Position numbers and translations under genes: made by a program
The notes under the pieces: model-generated
Told to the model about the DNA's origin: nothing
What the model saw: the letters and a program-made list of their open reading frames with translations, nothing else
Databases searched by the model: none
In this document: piece after piece, positions 1 through 8,648 of the stretch
Position numbering within the stretch: the stretch's first letter is position 1
Layout: each line of letters starts with the position of its first letter
Origin: T3SED10-260 sp035363255
GTDB lineage: Bacteria > Caldisericota > Caldisericia > UBA6126
DNA: 54,572 bases
Assembly (NCBI GenBank): GCA_035363255.1
Contig: DAOSES010000017.1
Span: 1-54,572 of the forward strand
Direction: 5' to 3'

Positions 1-161
1 TCCCCAAGAAAAATCAGTTGTGGCTTTTTGTCTCGAATTTGATCAAAAGCAAAAGAAGGTTGGGAGGAAGTTTCGAAGTAAACGTCAGCAATAATCTTAA
101 AGCTGTCAATAATATCGTTAGCTACCGTATCAGAATTCGCTACAATAAATATGGTATCCAT
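1..161 (-). CDS. Receiver-like (CheY-fold) protein, 5' part only
   Basis: Reading leftward from an ATG at 161-159 there are 53 codons without a stop before the window ends, so only the N-terminus is present. The peptide begins MDTIFIVANSDTVAND and later has KPQLIFLG. This alternation of a hydrophobic first strand and a second strand ending near the usual phospho-Asp position looks like the start of a response-regulator receiver domain. It also resembles the degenerate receiver at the N-terminus of the CpaE/TadZ protein at 14803-15993. The canonical acidic pair after strand 1 is not obvious, so it may be a pseudo-receiver. It diverges from the gene at 207. A consensus -10 box lies six bases before the ATG, so the message would be leaderless. 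The fold is inferred; the rest of the protein is unseen. Confidence 0.6.
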   Translation of the reverse strand, partial: MDTIFIVANSDTVANDIIDSFKIIADVYFETSSQPSFAFDQIRDKKPQLIFLG

Positions 162-206
162 GAAAAAATTATACACTTTTCTCAGAAAAAAAGTAAACTA
201 TTAGAC
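162..206 (-). promoter_or_regulatory. Promoter of the receiver-like gene, probably leaderless
   Basis: On the minus strand TTTACT (192-197) and TATAAT (168-173) are 18 bases apart. The A of the ATG (161) is the seventh base after the -10 box, where transcription normally begins. There is no room for a ribosome binding site, so translation would start on a leaderless mRNA. The region also separates the divergent gene at 207. Confidence 0.5.
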
Positions 207-2324
207 ATGCAAAAGTTGAGGCTTTTACATTTTGTTGGTATGCTCATGGTTTTTTTATTGGTGTTTCCTATGCTTACCTGGCAAAAAGAGCCTATCCGCA
301 TCATTGGTGCTCCCTGGACCCCTGGTTTTTTTGAAATAGCCTCTGATATCTCAGCCAACGAGGAGTGGGTTTTTTTATCCGACATGAACAATTCAAAAAT
401 CCTCGTTTATACTCATGATTTAACTCCCCTTTTTAATTTTGGAGGCTACGGAATTAAGCAGGGCAATTTTGTGGAAGTGCGAGGACTTTGTGCTACCAGC
501 GAAAAATTGTTTGTTGCTTCAATTGATTCTTTTTCAGCCAAGACTGGGAGGATACAAGCCTTCTCAAAAAATGGCATCTTTCTCAATGAGTTCGAAAAAC
601 CAAAACAACGCTCAGATTTCCTAAGAGTTTGCGAATTGAAAAACAAAACACTCGTCGCCATTACAGAACGATCTATCTGCCTGTATTCACCGGAAGGAAA
701 ACTTCTAAAAGAGGTTTTTTCGATTGCAGGACAAGCTTTTTTGTTTTTACAAGATGCAGTAGTTGTGCCCGATAAAGGTTTTGCATTTATTGATCGAGCA
801 AAACGTGGTTTTTTTCTTGTCGATCCTGAGCTCAAAACCATTCAACAATTTGGAGAAGAGCATCTGAGTATACCCATTTCTCTCGACTATCACGACAAAA
901 AATATATCATAGCCGATGCCAATGGTGATGTTCATCTTTTTTTACAAAATGGTCGCTACCAAAAAACCATTGCAACCAGTATATATTCCAATGGCATTCA
1001 AGCTATTTTTCCCAATCGCCTGTTAATAACCTCAGCCCTTCGTAGAGGTATCAGCCAACTCGATCTTTCCACTGGTAAAATTCAAGAGCTTTTTATCGAA
1101 GCAAAAAACGCACAGGAACTTCATTGGCCTGAATCCATTGCCATAAACTCAAAACAAGATTTGTATGTTAGCGATGACTACCTGGGTGGAATGAAAATAT
1201 TTAACTTGAGTGATGCTTCGTATCAGGGTCAAAGCGCCTGGTTGGAAGATCCAAAAACTCCCCTGAAAGTTATTTCTGTTGCATCCAATGATGAGCTTGA
1301 AACAGTTTTTGTTCTGAGCAGAACGCGTTTATCAAGCATTTATGCTTTTAATGGCTCTCAACTCCAACAAGTCATCATGAACGATGAAAAAGATCAGTTT
1401 TGCTCTATCAAGTGCGATTCCAAGGGTCAGGTTTTTGCCTTGGACTGCAACGATAACAGCATTTCAAAGTTTAACTCTGAGGGTGTTTTTTCAAACAAGA
1501 TCCTCCTTCCCAAAAACGAGTTCAACACCAAGGCTTTCACGGTCCATCTTCAGCTTTATGTGCTCAACAGCAACGGTACTCTTTTGATTTATCCCACAGA
1601 CAAAAACTCCCCCTCCCATTCACTTCAGCTTCAATCCAAAGCTGCTTTGTCTTTTTCCGACGCAAGCTCCCTTTTAGCAACAGACAACACCCTCCTGGTA
1701 TCGTATCGAGACAAACATTTTATTGTCATTTACGATCTTAACAATGGTGAAATCATCAACATGTTTGGTAGTTTAGGGGGTCCAAAAACCTACACCTCCA
1801 AAGAGAATCTTCAAGTGGACATTGGCTATCAAGCTGGCTTCTTCTTGTTTCCATCCAACATGATCTGGCACCAAGACAGCTTAATGGTTTCTGATGCCGG
1901 CAATCACCGCATTCAAGCGATTCCAAAAAGCCTCCTTCAAGCCGACAGCACCATCATTATCCTCACCATTGGTCAAAAAACAGCCTACATCAACCACAAA
2001 GAACACCTGCTCGAAGCTGCACCTTTCATATCTCAACAACGCACTATGGTTCCTCTCAGATTCATCAGCGAAGCTTTTGGTGCTGAGATAGAATGGTTCC
2101 CTTCTGAGCGGAAAATTACTATACAACTCGATGGAAAAACGATCGAATTGTGGATCCAAAAAACACTTGCTCTTATCGACCAAAAAGAACATATCCTTGA
2201 TGCTCCTCCTCTTATAGTCAATCAACGTACCTTTGTGCCAGTACGATTTATATCCGAAGCTCTCATGGCTCAGGTGGAATGGGACGCCAAAGATCAAATT
2301 ATTACCATTCGGAGGAAAAATTAA
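207..2324 (+). CDS. Secreted or anchored NHL-like beta-propeller with C-terminal tandem stalk modules
   Basis: 705 aa from ATG 207, chosen because it begins MQKLRLLHFVGMLMVFLLVF, a signal peptide or N-terminal anchor. The frame is open further upstream to a TTG at 18, but that stretch is antisense to the receiver-like gene and reads as its shadow. Residues of about 40-590 form repeated beta-strand units (for example SDAGNHRIQ, an NHL-type blade), fitting a six- or seven-bladed propeller. The last ~115 residues are two copies of the copper-amine-oxidase-N-like domain (PF07833), each with RT-VP-RFISEA motifs (TMVPLRFISEAFGAEIEW; TFVPVRFISEALMAQVEW), ending a few residues before the stop. The protein should act outside the membrane, binding or scaffolding rather than catalysing. 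No ribosome binding site is evident. It lies four bases upstream of three M42 peptidases and may lead their operon. Confidence 0.8.
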   Translation: MQKLRLLHFVGMLMVFLLVFPMLTWQKEPIRIIGAPWTPGFFEIASDISANEEWVFLSDMNNSKILVYTHDLTPLFNFGGYGIKQGNFVEVRGLCATSEKLFVASIDSFSAKTGRIQAFSKNGIFLNEFEKPKQRSDFLRVCELKNKTLVAITERSICLYSPEGKLLKEVFSIAGQAFLFLQDAVVVPDKGFAFIDRAKRGFFLVDPELKTIQQFGEEHLSIPISLDYHDKKYIIADANGDVHLFLQNGRYQKTIATSIYSNGIQAIFPNRLLITSALRRGISQLDLSTGKIQELFIEAKNAQELHWPESIAINSKQDLYVSDDYLGGMKIFNLSDASYQGQSAWLEDPKTPLKVISVASNDELETVFVLSRTRLSSIYAFNGSQLQQVIMNDEKDQFCSIKCDSKGQVFALDCNDNSISKFNSEGVFSNKILLPKNEFNTKAFTVHLQLYVLNSNGTLLIYPTDKNSPSHSLQLQSKAALSFSDASSLLATDNTLLVSYRDKHFIVIYDLNNGEIINMFGSLGGPKTYTSKENLQVDIGYQAGFFLFPSNMIWHQDSLMVSDAGNHRIQAIPKSLLQADSTIIILTIGQKTAYINHKEHLLEAAPFISQQRTMVPLRFISEAFGAEIEWFPSERKITIQLDGKTIELWIQKTLALIDQKEHILDAPPLIVNQRTFVPVRFISEALMAQVEWDAKDQIITIRRKN

Positions 2325-2328
2325 GCCT

Positions 2329-3384
2329 ATGACAGACTGGAAAAGTATTTTAGAACAATTAAGTCAGGCCAATGGAATTTCCGGAAAAGAAAGCGAAGTT
2401 ACACAGTTTATTACCAAAATCATTCAACCCTGGACAGATGAGATTAAAACCAACTCATTGGGTAGTTTGATAGCCATCAAAAAGGGAGAGAGCAATCATC
2501 ATCCCAGACTCATGATCTCCACTCACATCGACGAAATTGGTTTTGTTGTTTCAGCAATTGAGAAAGGTGGTTTCATACGCATGGAACCACGAGGAGGAGT
2601 AGATCCCAAGATTTTACCAGCTCAAATGCTCCATATACTAACTCAGCAAGGTCAAATTCCTGCAGAGGTTTGCACTATCCCTCCCCATCTATTACTCAGC
2701 GAAGAACGTGACAAAGTGATGGTTTACGAGAAACTTCTATTAGACACTGGGCTGGATGAAAATGAGGTAAAAAGCAGGATTCGTATTGGGGATCCCATCG
2801 TTTTTGCCATGCCTTTTCAAAGCCTTGCTGGCTCCAGGTTTAGTGGAAAAAGCCTGGACAATAGAGCAAGTGCGGTGGTAAGTATGAAACTTCTCGAAGC
2901 GCTCCAACGTACAAAACATCAGTGGGATGTATGCTGTGTTTTTTCAGTCCAGGAAGAAGTGGGGTGCAAAGGAGCCAAAACCTCAGCACATGAGCTTCAA
3001 CCTTCAGTTGCAATAGCTCTGGACGTCTGTTTCGGGGAACAAGCCGATACCAAAGAATCTGATACCTACCCCCTTGGCTCTGCTCTACCCCTCGGCGTTG
3101 GACCCAACTTCTCCAAAAAACTCCTTCAACTTATACAAAATTCAGCCAACGAAGACCAAATACCCCATGTGCTGGATCCCACTCCTTTTCCCCGAGGAAC
3201 TGATGCTTCCACCATTCAAACCGTTCTGGAGGGTATTCCTACTGCTTTAATCTCCTTGCCTCTTCGATACATGCATACCCCCATAGAAACTATTGATGAA
3301 AAAGATTTAAACAATGCTTCTCGCTTGTTGCAGAGTGTTATCCGCAAGCTTGATGAAGAATATAGGGAGGGATTCAAGTGCTGA
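2329..3384 (+). CDS. M42 family metallo-aminopeptidase (first of three)
   Basis: 351 aa from ATG 2329. The frame is open upstream, but GGAGG at 2311-2315 and homology beginning at MTDWKSILEQ favour this start. M42 enzymes are cytoplasmic, di-zinc or di-cobalt, usually dodecameric aminopeptidases (tetrahedral, FrvX/YsdC type) that trim peptides. All metal and catalytic positions are visible in order: THIDEIGF (His), SLDNRAS (bridging Asp), VQEEVG (catalytic Glu and ligand Glu), ALDV (Asp) and RYMHTP (His). Length is normal for the family. It overlaps the next gene by seven bases and is followed by two more M42 paralogs, so the three are probably co-translated, perhaps with different residue preferences or as a mixed oligomer. 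Substrate specificity cannot be read from sequence. Confidence 0.92.
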   Translation: MTDWKSILEQLSQANGISGKESEVTQFITKIIQPWTDEIKTNSLGSLIAIKKGESNHHPRLMISTHIDEIGFVVSAIEKGGFIRMEPRGGVDPKILPAQMLHILTQQGQIPAEVCTIPPHLLLSEERDKVMVYEKLLLDTGLDENEVKSRIRIGDPIVFAMPFQSLAGSRFSGKSLDNRASAVVSMKLLEALQRTKHQWDVCCVFSVQEEVGCKGAKTSAHELQPSVAIALDVCFGEQADTKESDTYPLGSALPLGVGPNFSKKLLQLIQNSANEDQIPHVLDPTPFPRGTDASTIQTVLEGIPTALISLPLRYMHTPIETIDEKDLNNASRLLQSVIRKLDEEYREGFKC

Positions 3385-4406
3385 TAGAAGAACTTTGTCA
3401 ACTTCCAGGTACCAGCGGAAACGAAGAAAAGGTCAGAGATTTCATCTTATCACACGCCAAGCCTTTCATTGATGAGCATTGGATTGACTCCATTGGCAAT
3501 CTGATACTGCTTAAAAAAGGCCTATCCTGCAGAAAAAAAGTGATTTTTTTAGCTCATATGGATGAAGTTGGTTTTATGGTCAAACATATTGAGAAAAACG
3601 GTCTCATTCGCTTTTCTGCAGTGGGTGGTATCGAAAGCTCGGTATTACCAGCCAAAAGAGTGCTTATTCATGGCAAAGAAACCATCCCTGGAGTCATCGG
3701 CATCAAACCCATCCATCTTCAAAACTCCCAAGACCTGCTACAAGCAGTAAAAAAGGAATCACTCTATATTGATACCGGGTATGGCTCTTCTGAAGAACTC
3801 AAAAGAATCATCCAACTGGGAGACTCTATCACCTTTGATACCCCTTTTTCCCCTCATGGCAAACTTTGGAAAGCCAAAGCCTTTGATGATCGAGCTGGAT
3901 GTGCAGTCATGCTTGAAGCCCTGAGCAAAAACATCCAAGTCGATTTTGATACCTATTATGTTTTTGGTGTTCAAGAAGAAGTCGGTTTGAGAGGTAGTCA
4001 AATTGCAGCTCAACGGATTCAGCCCGACCTTGCCTTTGTATTCGAAGGCACCACTGCTTCAGACATTCCACTGGTGGATGCCCATCGATGGACCACACGA
4101 GTGGGTTTTGGTCCAGCTTTGACCATTGCCCACAACGGTCTTGTTTTTCAAGACTCTCTCCTCAAAACCTTATCCGGATTGGCCCAGGAAAACCATATCC
4201 CCTTTCAATGGAAAGAGAAAATCGCTGGGGGAAATGATGCAACAGCCATATCAAAAGCAGGAAAAGGTTGTCTTGTTGGCTCCATCTCTTTACCTGTGCG
4301 TTACATTCACTCTCCTGCTTCGCTTATGAGTCCTATGGATTATGACTCAACTCTTAAGCTGGCAGAGCTTATACTTCAGAAAGAAAGCATTTTTTTACCA
4401 GCATAA
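3378..4406 (+). CDS. M42 family metallo-aminopeptidase (second of three)
   Basis: 342 aa with a GTG start at 3378 inside the end of the previous gene, preceded by AGGGAGGG. Metal and active-site motifs are intact: LAHMDEVGF (His), KAFDDRAG (Asp), VQEEVGLRG (Glu-Glu), VFEGTTASDIP (Glu in place of the Asp used by the first paralog, as in the FrvX/CelM-like branch) and RYIHSP (His). It is a cytoplasmic peptide-trimming enzyme by family. The Glu/Asp difference at the fourth ligand and divergence from its neighbours suggest an old duplication rather than a recent one. It sits in the middle of the tandem set, with 12 bases to the next gene. Confidence 0.92.
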   Translation: MLIEELCQLPGTSGNEEKVRDFILSHAKPFIDEHWIDSIGNLILLKKGLSCRKKVIFLAHMDEVGFMVKHIEKNGLIRFSAVGGIESSVLPAKRVLIHGKETIPGVIGIKPIHLQNSQDLLQAVKKESLYIDTGYGSSEELKRIIQLGDSITFDTPFSPHGKLWKAKAFDDRAGCAVMLEALSKNIQVDFDTYYVFGVQEEVGLRGSQIAAQRIQPDLAFVFEGTTASDIPLVDAHRWTTRVGFGPALTIAHNGLVFQDSLLKTLSGLAQENHIPFQWKEKIAGGNDATAISKAGKGCLVGSISLPVRYIHSPASLMSPMDYDSTLKLAELILQKESIFLPA

Positions 4407-4418
4407 GGGAGGTTACTT

Positions 4419-5438
4419 ATGAAAAATCTTATTCAGCAACTTACTGAAATATCATCACCCAGTGGGCGTGAAGAAAACATTCGCAAATGTATTCAAGAGC
4501 TCATTCGACCCTACGTAGATCAAATTCAGATAGATGCCCTCGGAAACATCATCGCTTTCAAAAAGGGAAATGGTGGGAAAAAACTTCTTCTCGACGCTCA
4601 TATGGATGAAATTGGCTTTTTAGTCTCGCATATCGATGAACAGGGTTTTCTGAGAGTTGAGCCCGTTGGAGGGCACAATCCTGTTAAAATGCCAAATCAA
4701 CGCTTACGATTTGAACATGGGGCATTAGGTTGTTTTTCTTATGAATCTGAAGAATTGTCAAAAATGAGTCAGGATTATCAACAAGTCTCCTTTGATCGAT
4801 TGTTTGTCGACATTGGAGCTTCGAGTCGTAACGATGCTTTGTCCAAAGTGAGAATCGGCGAAATGGCAACCTTTTACCCCCAATTTTCTGATCTAGGCAA
4901 AAAAGTAATGTCCAAAGCCATGGATGACCGTATCGGATGTGCTATCCTGATTGAACTCATCAAACAATGCTCTCAGCCCTGGCATGACCTTTATCTGGTT
5001 TTTGCTATTCAAGAAGAAGTGGGCTTGCTAGGTGCAACGACTGCTGCTTTTGGTATTGAGCCAGATATGGCTATTGCAATCGATATTACTGCTACGGGTT
5101 TCCGAGACACCCCCAAGGGTCAAAAACGAATACCCATGAAACTTGGAGATGGCCCTGCCATTAAAATTCAGGATCATTCAATGATTGCAGACTATCGCCT
5201 GAATCAATGGATGAGCAAAACAGCCGAAGAATACAGAATTCCCTATCAGTTTGAAGTACTCCCCTTCGGAGGAACTGATGCAGCAGCCATTCAAACCAGC
5301 AAAAATGGAGTTATTGCCAGTACCCTTTCCATACCTACTCGATACGGGCATGGTCCATGCGAAATGATAGATATCGATGATGCTTATCATGCAGTCCAAT
5401 TGCTTTCTTACCTTGTCAAAAAACCTTTTGAAGGATAA
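4419..5438 (+). CDS. M42 family metallo-aminopeptidase (third of three)
   Basis: 339 aa from ATG 4419 behind GGGAGG. The motifs are LDAHMDEIGF, KAMDDRIG, IQEEVGLLGA, IDITATGFRDTP and TRYGHGP, so all five metal ligands and the catalytic Glu are present. The short segment after the first ligand region (about residues 95-125) differs most from the other two copies. In this family that stretch is the oligomerisation (PDZ-like) insert, which may set which subunits assemble together. Eight bases separate it from the PhoU-like gene, so the transcript probably continues. The family call is secure; the individual substrate is unknown. Confidence 0.92.
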   Translation: MKNLIQQLTEISSPSGREENIRKCIQELIRPYVDQIQIDALGNIIAFKKGNGGKKLLLDAHMDEIGFLVSHIDEQGFLRVEPVGGHNPVKMPNQRLRFEHGALGCFSYESEELSKMSQDYQQVSFDRLFVDIGASSRNDALSKVRIGEMATFYPQFSDLGKKVMSKAMDDRIGCAILIELIKQCSQPWHDLYLVFAIQEEVGLLGATTAAFGIEPDMAIAIDITATGFRDTPKGQKRIPMKLGDGPAIKIQDHSMIADYRLNQWMSKTAEEYRIPYQFEVLPFGGTDAAAIQTSKNGVIASTLSIPTRYGHGPCEMIDIDDAYHAVQLLSYLVKKPFEG

Positions 5439-5446
5439 GCATTTTC

Positions 5447-6106
5447 ATGCCAGGAAGAGATGAATTCGACTATCTCATTCAACGCATAGAAAACGAAATT
5501 TTAAAAATGGGTTACCTGGTCCATAAAACTTTGTTGAGCATCTTCGAAGGTTTTTTTTCAAAGGATTTGGACCAAATTAAAAGTGCTATGGAAAAAGAAG
5601 ACACCATTGATGCCATGGAAAATGCGCTCAATCAACAAATTGCTTCTTCTATAGCCTTGTATCAACCAGTTGGAATAGATCTGAGACGTTTGTTGTCCTA
5701 TCTTTTTGTTGCTAGTGATCTTGAGCGAATCGCTGATTTGAGCCATAATGCAGGCAGGATCTGTTTGGATTTGATTGATAAAACCCCCATCAAACCATAT
5801 ATCGATTTACCCAGAATGTGCCAAACCTGTGGGGAAATGCTCCAGGAAACTCTTGGCACGCTCCATGAAACCAATACTCTGAAAGCGCAAGAAATTGCTA
5901 AACAGGACGACATTATTGATCATCTGAATCGAAAGATTTGGAAAGAACTCCTGAGCTATATGATGGAAAATCCTCAACATATTGAAACTGCCGAAAAAAT
6001 CATATTAATGTCCAAGCAATTGGAACGAATTGGAGATCATATCACTAACATCGCTGAAAGGATCTGCTATATGGAATCTGGTACGATTCCCGATTTAAAC
6101 GAATAA
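5447..6106 (+). CDS. phoU: PhoU-like phosphate-signalling domain protein
   Basis: 219 aa, all helical, with the two symmetrical three-helix bundles of PhoU. The duplicated metal-binding signatures are visible as DLERIADLSHNAGR (about residue 90) and QLERIGDHITNIAER (about residue 193). PhoU proteins are cytoplasmic and bind metal ions; they dampen PhoR-type signalling or regulate phosphate transporters. No pst genes or Na/Pi cotransporter lie nearby. Here the gene sits between peptidases and a YihY membrane protein, so its partner cannot be named. ATG 5447 follows AAGGA. The stop codon overlaps the next start (TAATG), implying coupled translation. Confidence 0.85.
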   Translation: MPGRDEFDYLIQRIENEILKMGYLVHKTLLSIFEGFFSKDLDQIKSAMEKEDTIDAMENALNQQIASSIALYQPVGIDLRRLLSYLFVASDLERIADLSHNAGRICLDLIDKTPIKPYIDLPRMCQTCGEMLQETLGTLHETNTLKAQEIAKQDDIIDHLNRKIWKELLSYMMENPQHIETAEKIILMSKQLERIGDHITNIAERICYMESGTIPDLNE

Positions 6107-6957
6107 TGTTTCGAAGCAAGCTTCGGCAGATCTTAAGATTTTTCCTGGACACCTTTTTTCATTTCTCCTACCATTATGGCTTCATAAAAGCCGCTGCTTT
6201 GTCTTATTTTGCCTTTCTAACCTTCATTCCCATTATCCTGTTGTTCATCTATGCCCTTGGACTTTTTCTGCAGTCAAATACCTTGATTATTGAATGGATT
6301 TTAGGTCTGGTCAAGCAATTTACTCCTACTGGCTTTGATTCTATCAGCCAACTCATACAAACCACCATGAAACTTGCTTCTTCTTCCAGCTATATCGGTT
6401 TTATTGGTCTTGTTTGGTCTCTCTTGATTTTTTTTAGTGCTCTGGAAGCAAATTTCAACCAAGTCTGGGAGGTGAAAAAACGCCGTCCTTTTATCATTAG
6501 CAAACTGGTTGGATTAGGTTTGATGTCTCTTCTGATGCTTTCAGCGCTCTTGACTTTCCTCATCACCAACTTATTAATGCTTTTTTTAAAACCAGAAAAC
6601 TGGTCTTTTCTTTCAAAGTATCCAATATTCACCACCCTCCCCAACACTTTGATTTATTTCCTGCAGATCATCCTCTTATTAATTGTTTTCTTTCTGATAT
6701 ACAAGATTATTCCCACTATCAAAGTAAGAACACGAGCAGCTTTGGGAGGTGCATTGTTTGCCACCTTTGCAGGAGAGCTGGCACGGATCGGATATCGTTT
6801 ATATATTCAACGTTTTCCAGTACGCAATTTGTTGTATGGATCACTACTCACAGCAGTGGTATTACTCATATGGCTAAATTACACCATGATCATACTTCTT
6901 CTGGGTTGTGAAGTAAGTCATGCTATTCAAAAGAAACTTGACGCCACTCATGAATAA
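6106..6957 (+). CDS. YihY/UPF0761 family inner-membrane protein
   Basis: 283 aa with about six membrane-spanning segments and the family's landmarks: an N-terminal YGFIKAAALSYFAFLTFIP, ALEANFNQVWEV in the middle, and a late RNLLYGSLLTAVVLLIWLNY. The family (formerly BrkB/RNase BN) is widespread and no biochemical activity is agreed; transport or cell-envelope roles are suspected. There is no own ribosome binding site. Its ATG is embedded in the stop of the PhoU-like gene, so it depends on translational coupling. It overlaps the next membrane-protein gene by eight bases. Confidence 0.88.
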   Translation: MFRSKLRQILRFFLDTFFHFSYHYGFIKAAALSYFAFLTFIPIILLFIYALGLFLQSNTLIIEWILGLVKQFTPTGFDSISQLIQTTMKLASSSSYIGFIGLVWSLLIFFSALEANFNQVWEVKKRRPFIISKLVGLGLMSLLMLSALLTFLITNLLMLFLKPENWSFLSKYPIFTTLPNTLIYFLQIILLLIVFFLIYKIIPTIKVRTRAALGGALFATFAGELARIGYRLYIQRFPVRNLLYGSLLTAVVLLIWLNYTMIILLLGCEVSHAIQKKLDATHE

Positions 6958-7582
6958 ACCCATCCAGCTTACTTTTCTCATATTAACATCGATCTCATTT
7001 TTCCTTAGTGTAAATGTGCTATACTTAGCGCGATCAGATAGAGTTTACCAGGTTTTAGCCATCAATGCCCATCATGAGCAGTTAAATCAAAGAGATCGGA
7101 TAGCATTGGGGAGTCATATTCAAAAAGCTCTTCTAACTATAAACTCTATCCAATTTCGCTCAAGTCAGGGGTTTGAGCTCTTTAACTCCAAAGAAGTGCT
7201 TCACATGCTGGACGTAGCAAAGCTCCTCCAAAAAGTGTTTTATTGGATGCTTTTCTCAGCTTTTCTCTTGATTCTCGGTATTAAATTCACTTCCCCGCTA
7301 AGCTTTCTTCTGTGCAAAAGAATAGGATACTATACTGTGGGTATTTTGCTTTCTTTAAGTTTTTTGCTAATCCTTTTCTTTTCTTCTTTGTTTCATGTGT
7401 TCCATCTTGTGTCATTCACCAATGATTTCTGGTTGTTAGATCCAAGGACTGATTTTTTAATTCGCCTTTTTCCTCTCTCATTTTTCCAAGTGGCTCTGGT
7501 ATGGATATTTCTCTCCTCTATACTCCTTTCTTTGCTTTTCTGGCTTGGAATACCAAAACTAAGGACCATCATACGCTCATGA
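6950..7582 (+). CDS. DUF1461 (TIGR01906-type) integral membrane protein
   Basis: 210 aa from ATG 6950, chosen over an upstream in-frame start because it opens with MNKPIQLTFLILTSISFFLS, a clean first membrane helix. There are about four helices. Between the first two lies an outer loop with LFNSKEVLHMLDVAKL, and near the end FHLVSFTNDFWLLDPRTD then LFPLSFF. Both are conserved landmarks of the TIGR01906/DUF1461 family. The function is unknown. It overlaps its upstream neighbour by eight bases and the racemase downstream by four (ATGA), so it is in the middle of a tightly coupled run. Confidence 0.8.
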   Translation: MNKPIQLTFLILTSISFFLSVNVLYLARSDRVYQVLAINAHHEQLNQRDRIALGSHIQKALLTINSIQFRSSQGFELFNSKEVLHMLDVAKLLQKVFYWMLFSAFLLILGIKFTSPLSFLLCKRIGYYTVGILLSLSFLLILFFSSLFHVFHLVSFTNDFWLLDPRTDFLIRLFPLSFFQVALVWIFLSSILLSLLFWLGIPKLRTIIRS

Positions 7583-8643
7583 GCACTCCCTTTATCACCA
7601 TTAATCTTAGAAAAATTCAAGACAACCTCGATCAAATTCGAAAGCTCTGTCAGGAATCAGGGCTTCAACTCACCCCAGTTAGTAAAGTGGTTATGGGTCA
7701 TCCCAAAATTGCTCGTTTATACCAGAAACAAACCCATTCCATTGGAGATTCTCGTATTTACGACATTTTACGTATGAAATCCCATAATATACTGGGTCCT
7801 TTTATGCTTATCCGCACTCCAGCTCTTAGTGATGTAGAAGCAGTGGTTGAGTTGTGTGATATTTCTCTACAAAGTGACCTAGAAGTTTTGGGTGCAATAA
7901 ATGATGTTGCCCAAAAATGCAGTAAAAAACATCGAGTTATAGTCATGCTCGAAATGGGAGATCTTAGAGAAGGTATTTTATTGGAACAACTAAGATCTTT
8001 TCTCGTGGAATGTCGTTCATTAAAAATGATCTCGGTGGAAGGTATTGGCACCAATGCCACTTGTTTTGCAGGTTTGATCCCAACTGTTGAAAATCTAAGC
8101 TTTCTATTCGAGGCACGTCAAATCTTTGAAGAAATCATTCAAAAAAAACCGCTGATCTCAGGAGGAGGATCCAATTTAATGCCTCTCATCTTGAGCAATA
8201 AGCTTCCTTCATGCATCAATCACGTTCGAATAGGGGAAAGTATTGTCATGGGAGTGGATGCTATCCACGGAGAAGCCATACCAGGCACTTGGCAGGATTG
8301 TTTTTCGCTTAGTGGTGAGCTTATTGAACTCATCACCAAAGCCTCCACTATCCAGGGTCCTTTGGCGCATAATGCATTTGGAGAAAGCCCTTCTTTTATT
8401 GAAGGGGGTTTTAGAAAAAGAGCTTTGCTGAATATTGGAAGACTTGATACCGATATCAAGCAGATTCAGGCTATCAATAAAAACGTTCACCTTCTTGGTG
8501 CTTCTTCAGATCATTTGGTTTTGGATGTGGAAGATTGCCTTGACCTTCGCATTGGAGATTTGATTGAGTTCAAGTTAAACTACTCCTCGCTACTTTTTGC
8601 GATGAATTCTGTATATGTTGAAAAGCGTTTTATTGAAGAATAG
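7579..8643 (+). CDS. PLP-dependent alanine/ornithine-type amino acid racemase
   Basis: 354 aa from ATG 7579, overlapping the previous stop (ATGA). It is a fold-type III PLP enzyme related to predicted amino-acid racemases (COG3457, ornithine racemase/YhfX group). TPVSKVVMG supplies the Schiff-base lysine (K36). LEMGDLREG, GTNATCFAG, ISGGGSN and HVRIGESIVMGVD follow in the usual order. Members interconvert L- and D-amino acids, with ornithine the best-known substrate of the clade; the substrate here is inferred only. It ends the plus-strand operon five bases from the convergent DUF192 gene. There is no visible terminator in that gap, so the two transcripts probably overlap at their 3' ends. 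Confidence 0.82.
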   Translation: MSTPFITINLRKIQDNLDQIRKLCQESGLQLTPVSKVVMGHPKIARLYQKQTHSIGDSRIYDILRMKSHNILGPFMLIRTPALSDVEAVVELCDISLQSDLEVLGAINDVAQKCSKKHRVIVMLEMGDLREGILLEQLRSFLVECRSLKMISVEGIGTNATCFAGLIPTVENLSFLFEARQIFEEIIQKKPLISGGGSNLMPLILSNKLPSCINHVRIGESIVMGVDAIHGEAIPGTWQDCFSLSGELIELITKASTIQGPLAHNAFGESPSFIEGGFRKRALLNIGRLDTDIKQIQAINKNVHLLGASSDHLVLDVEDCLDLRIGDLIEFKLNYSSLLFAMNSVYVEKRFIEE

Positions 8644-8648
8644 CTTTA

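Noticed and set aside
18..206. Upstream in-frame extension of the first propeller gene from TTG 18
   Set aside because: It is antisense to a credible receiver-like gene start, has no signal-peptide logic, and the signal peptide begins at 207.
1881..2297. Open frames opposite the stalk modules, and similar long antisense frames at 13883-14255, 27187-27852, 33346-33786 and 43479-43985
   Set aside because: They mirror well-supported genes, lack ribosome sites and show no domain pattern.
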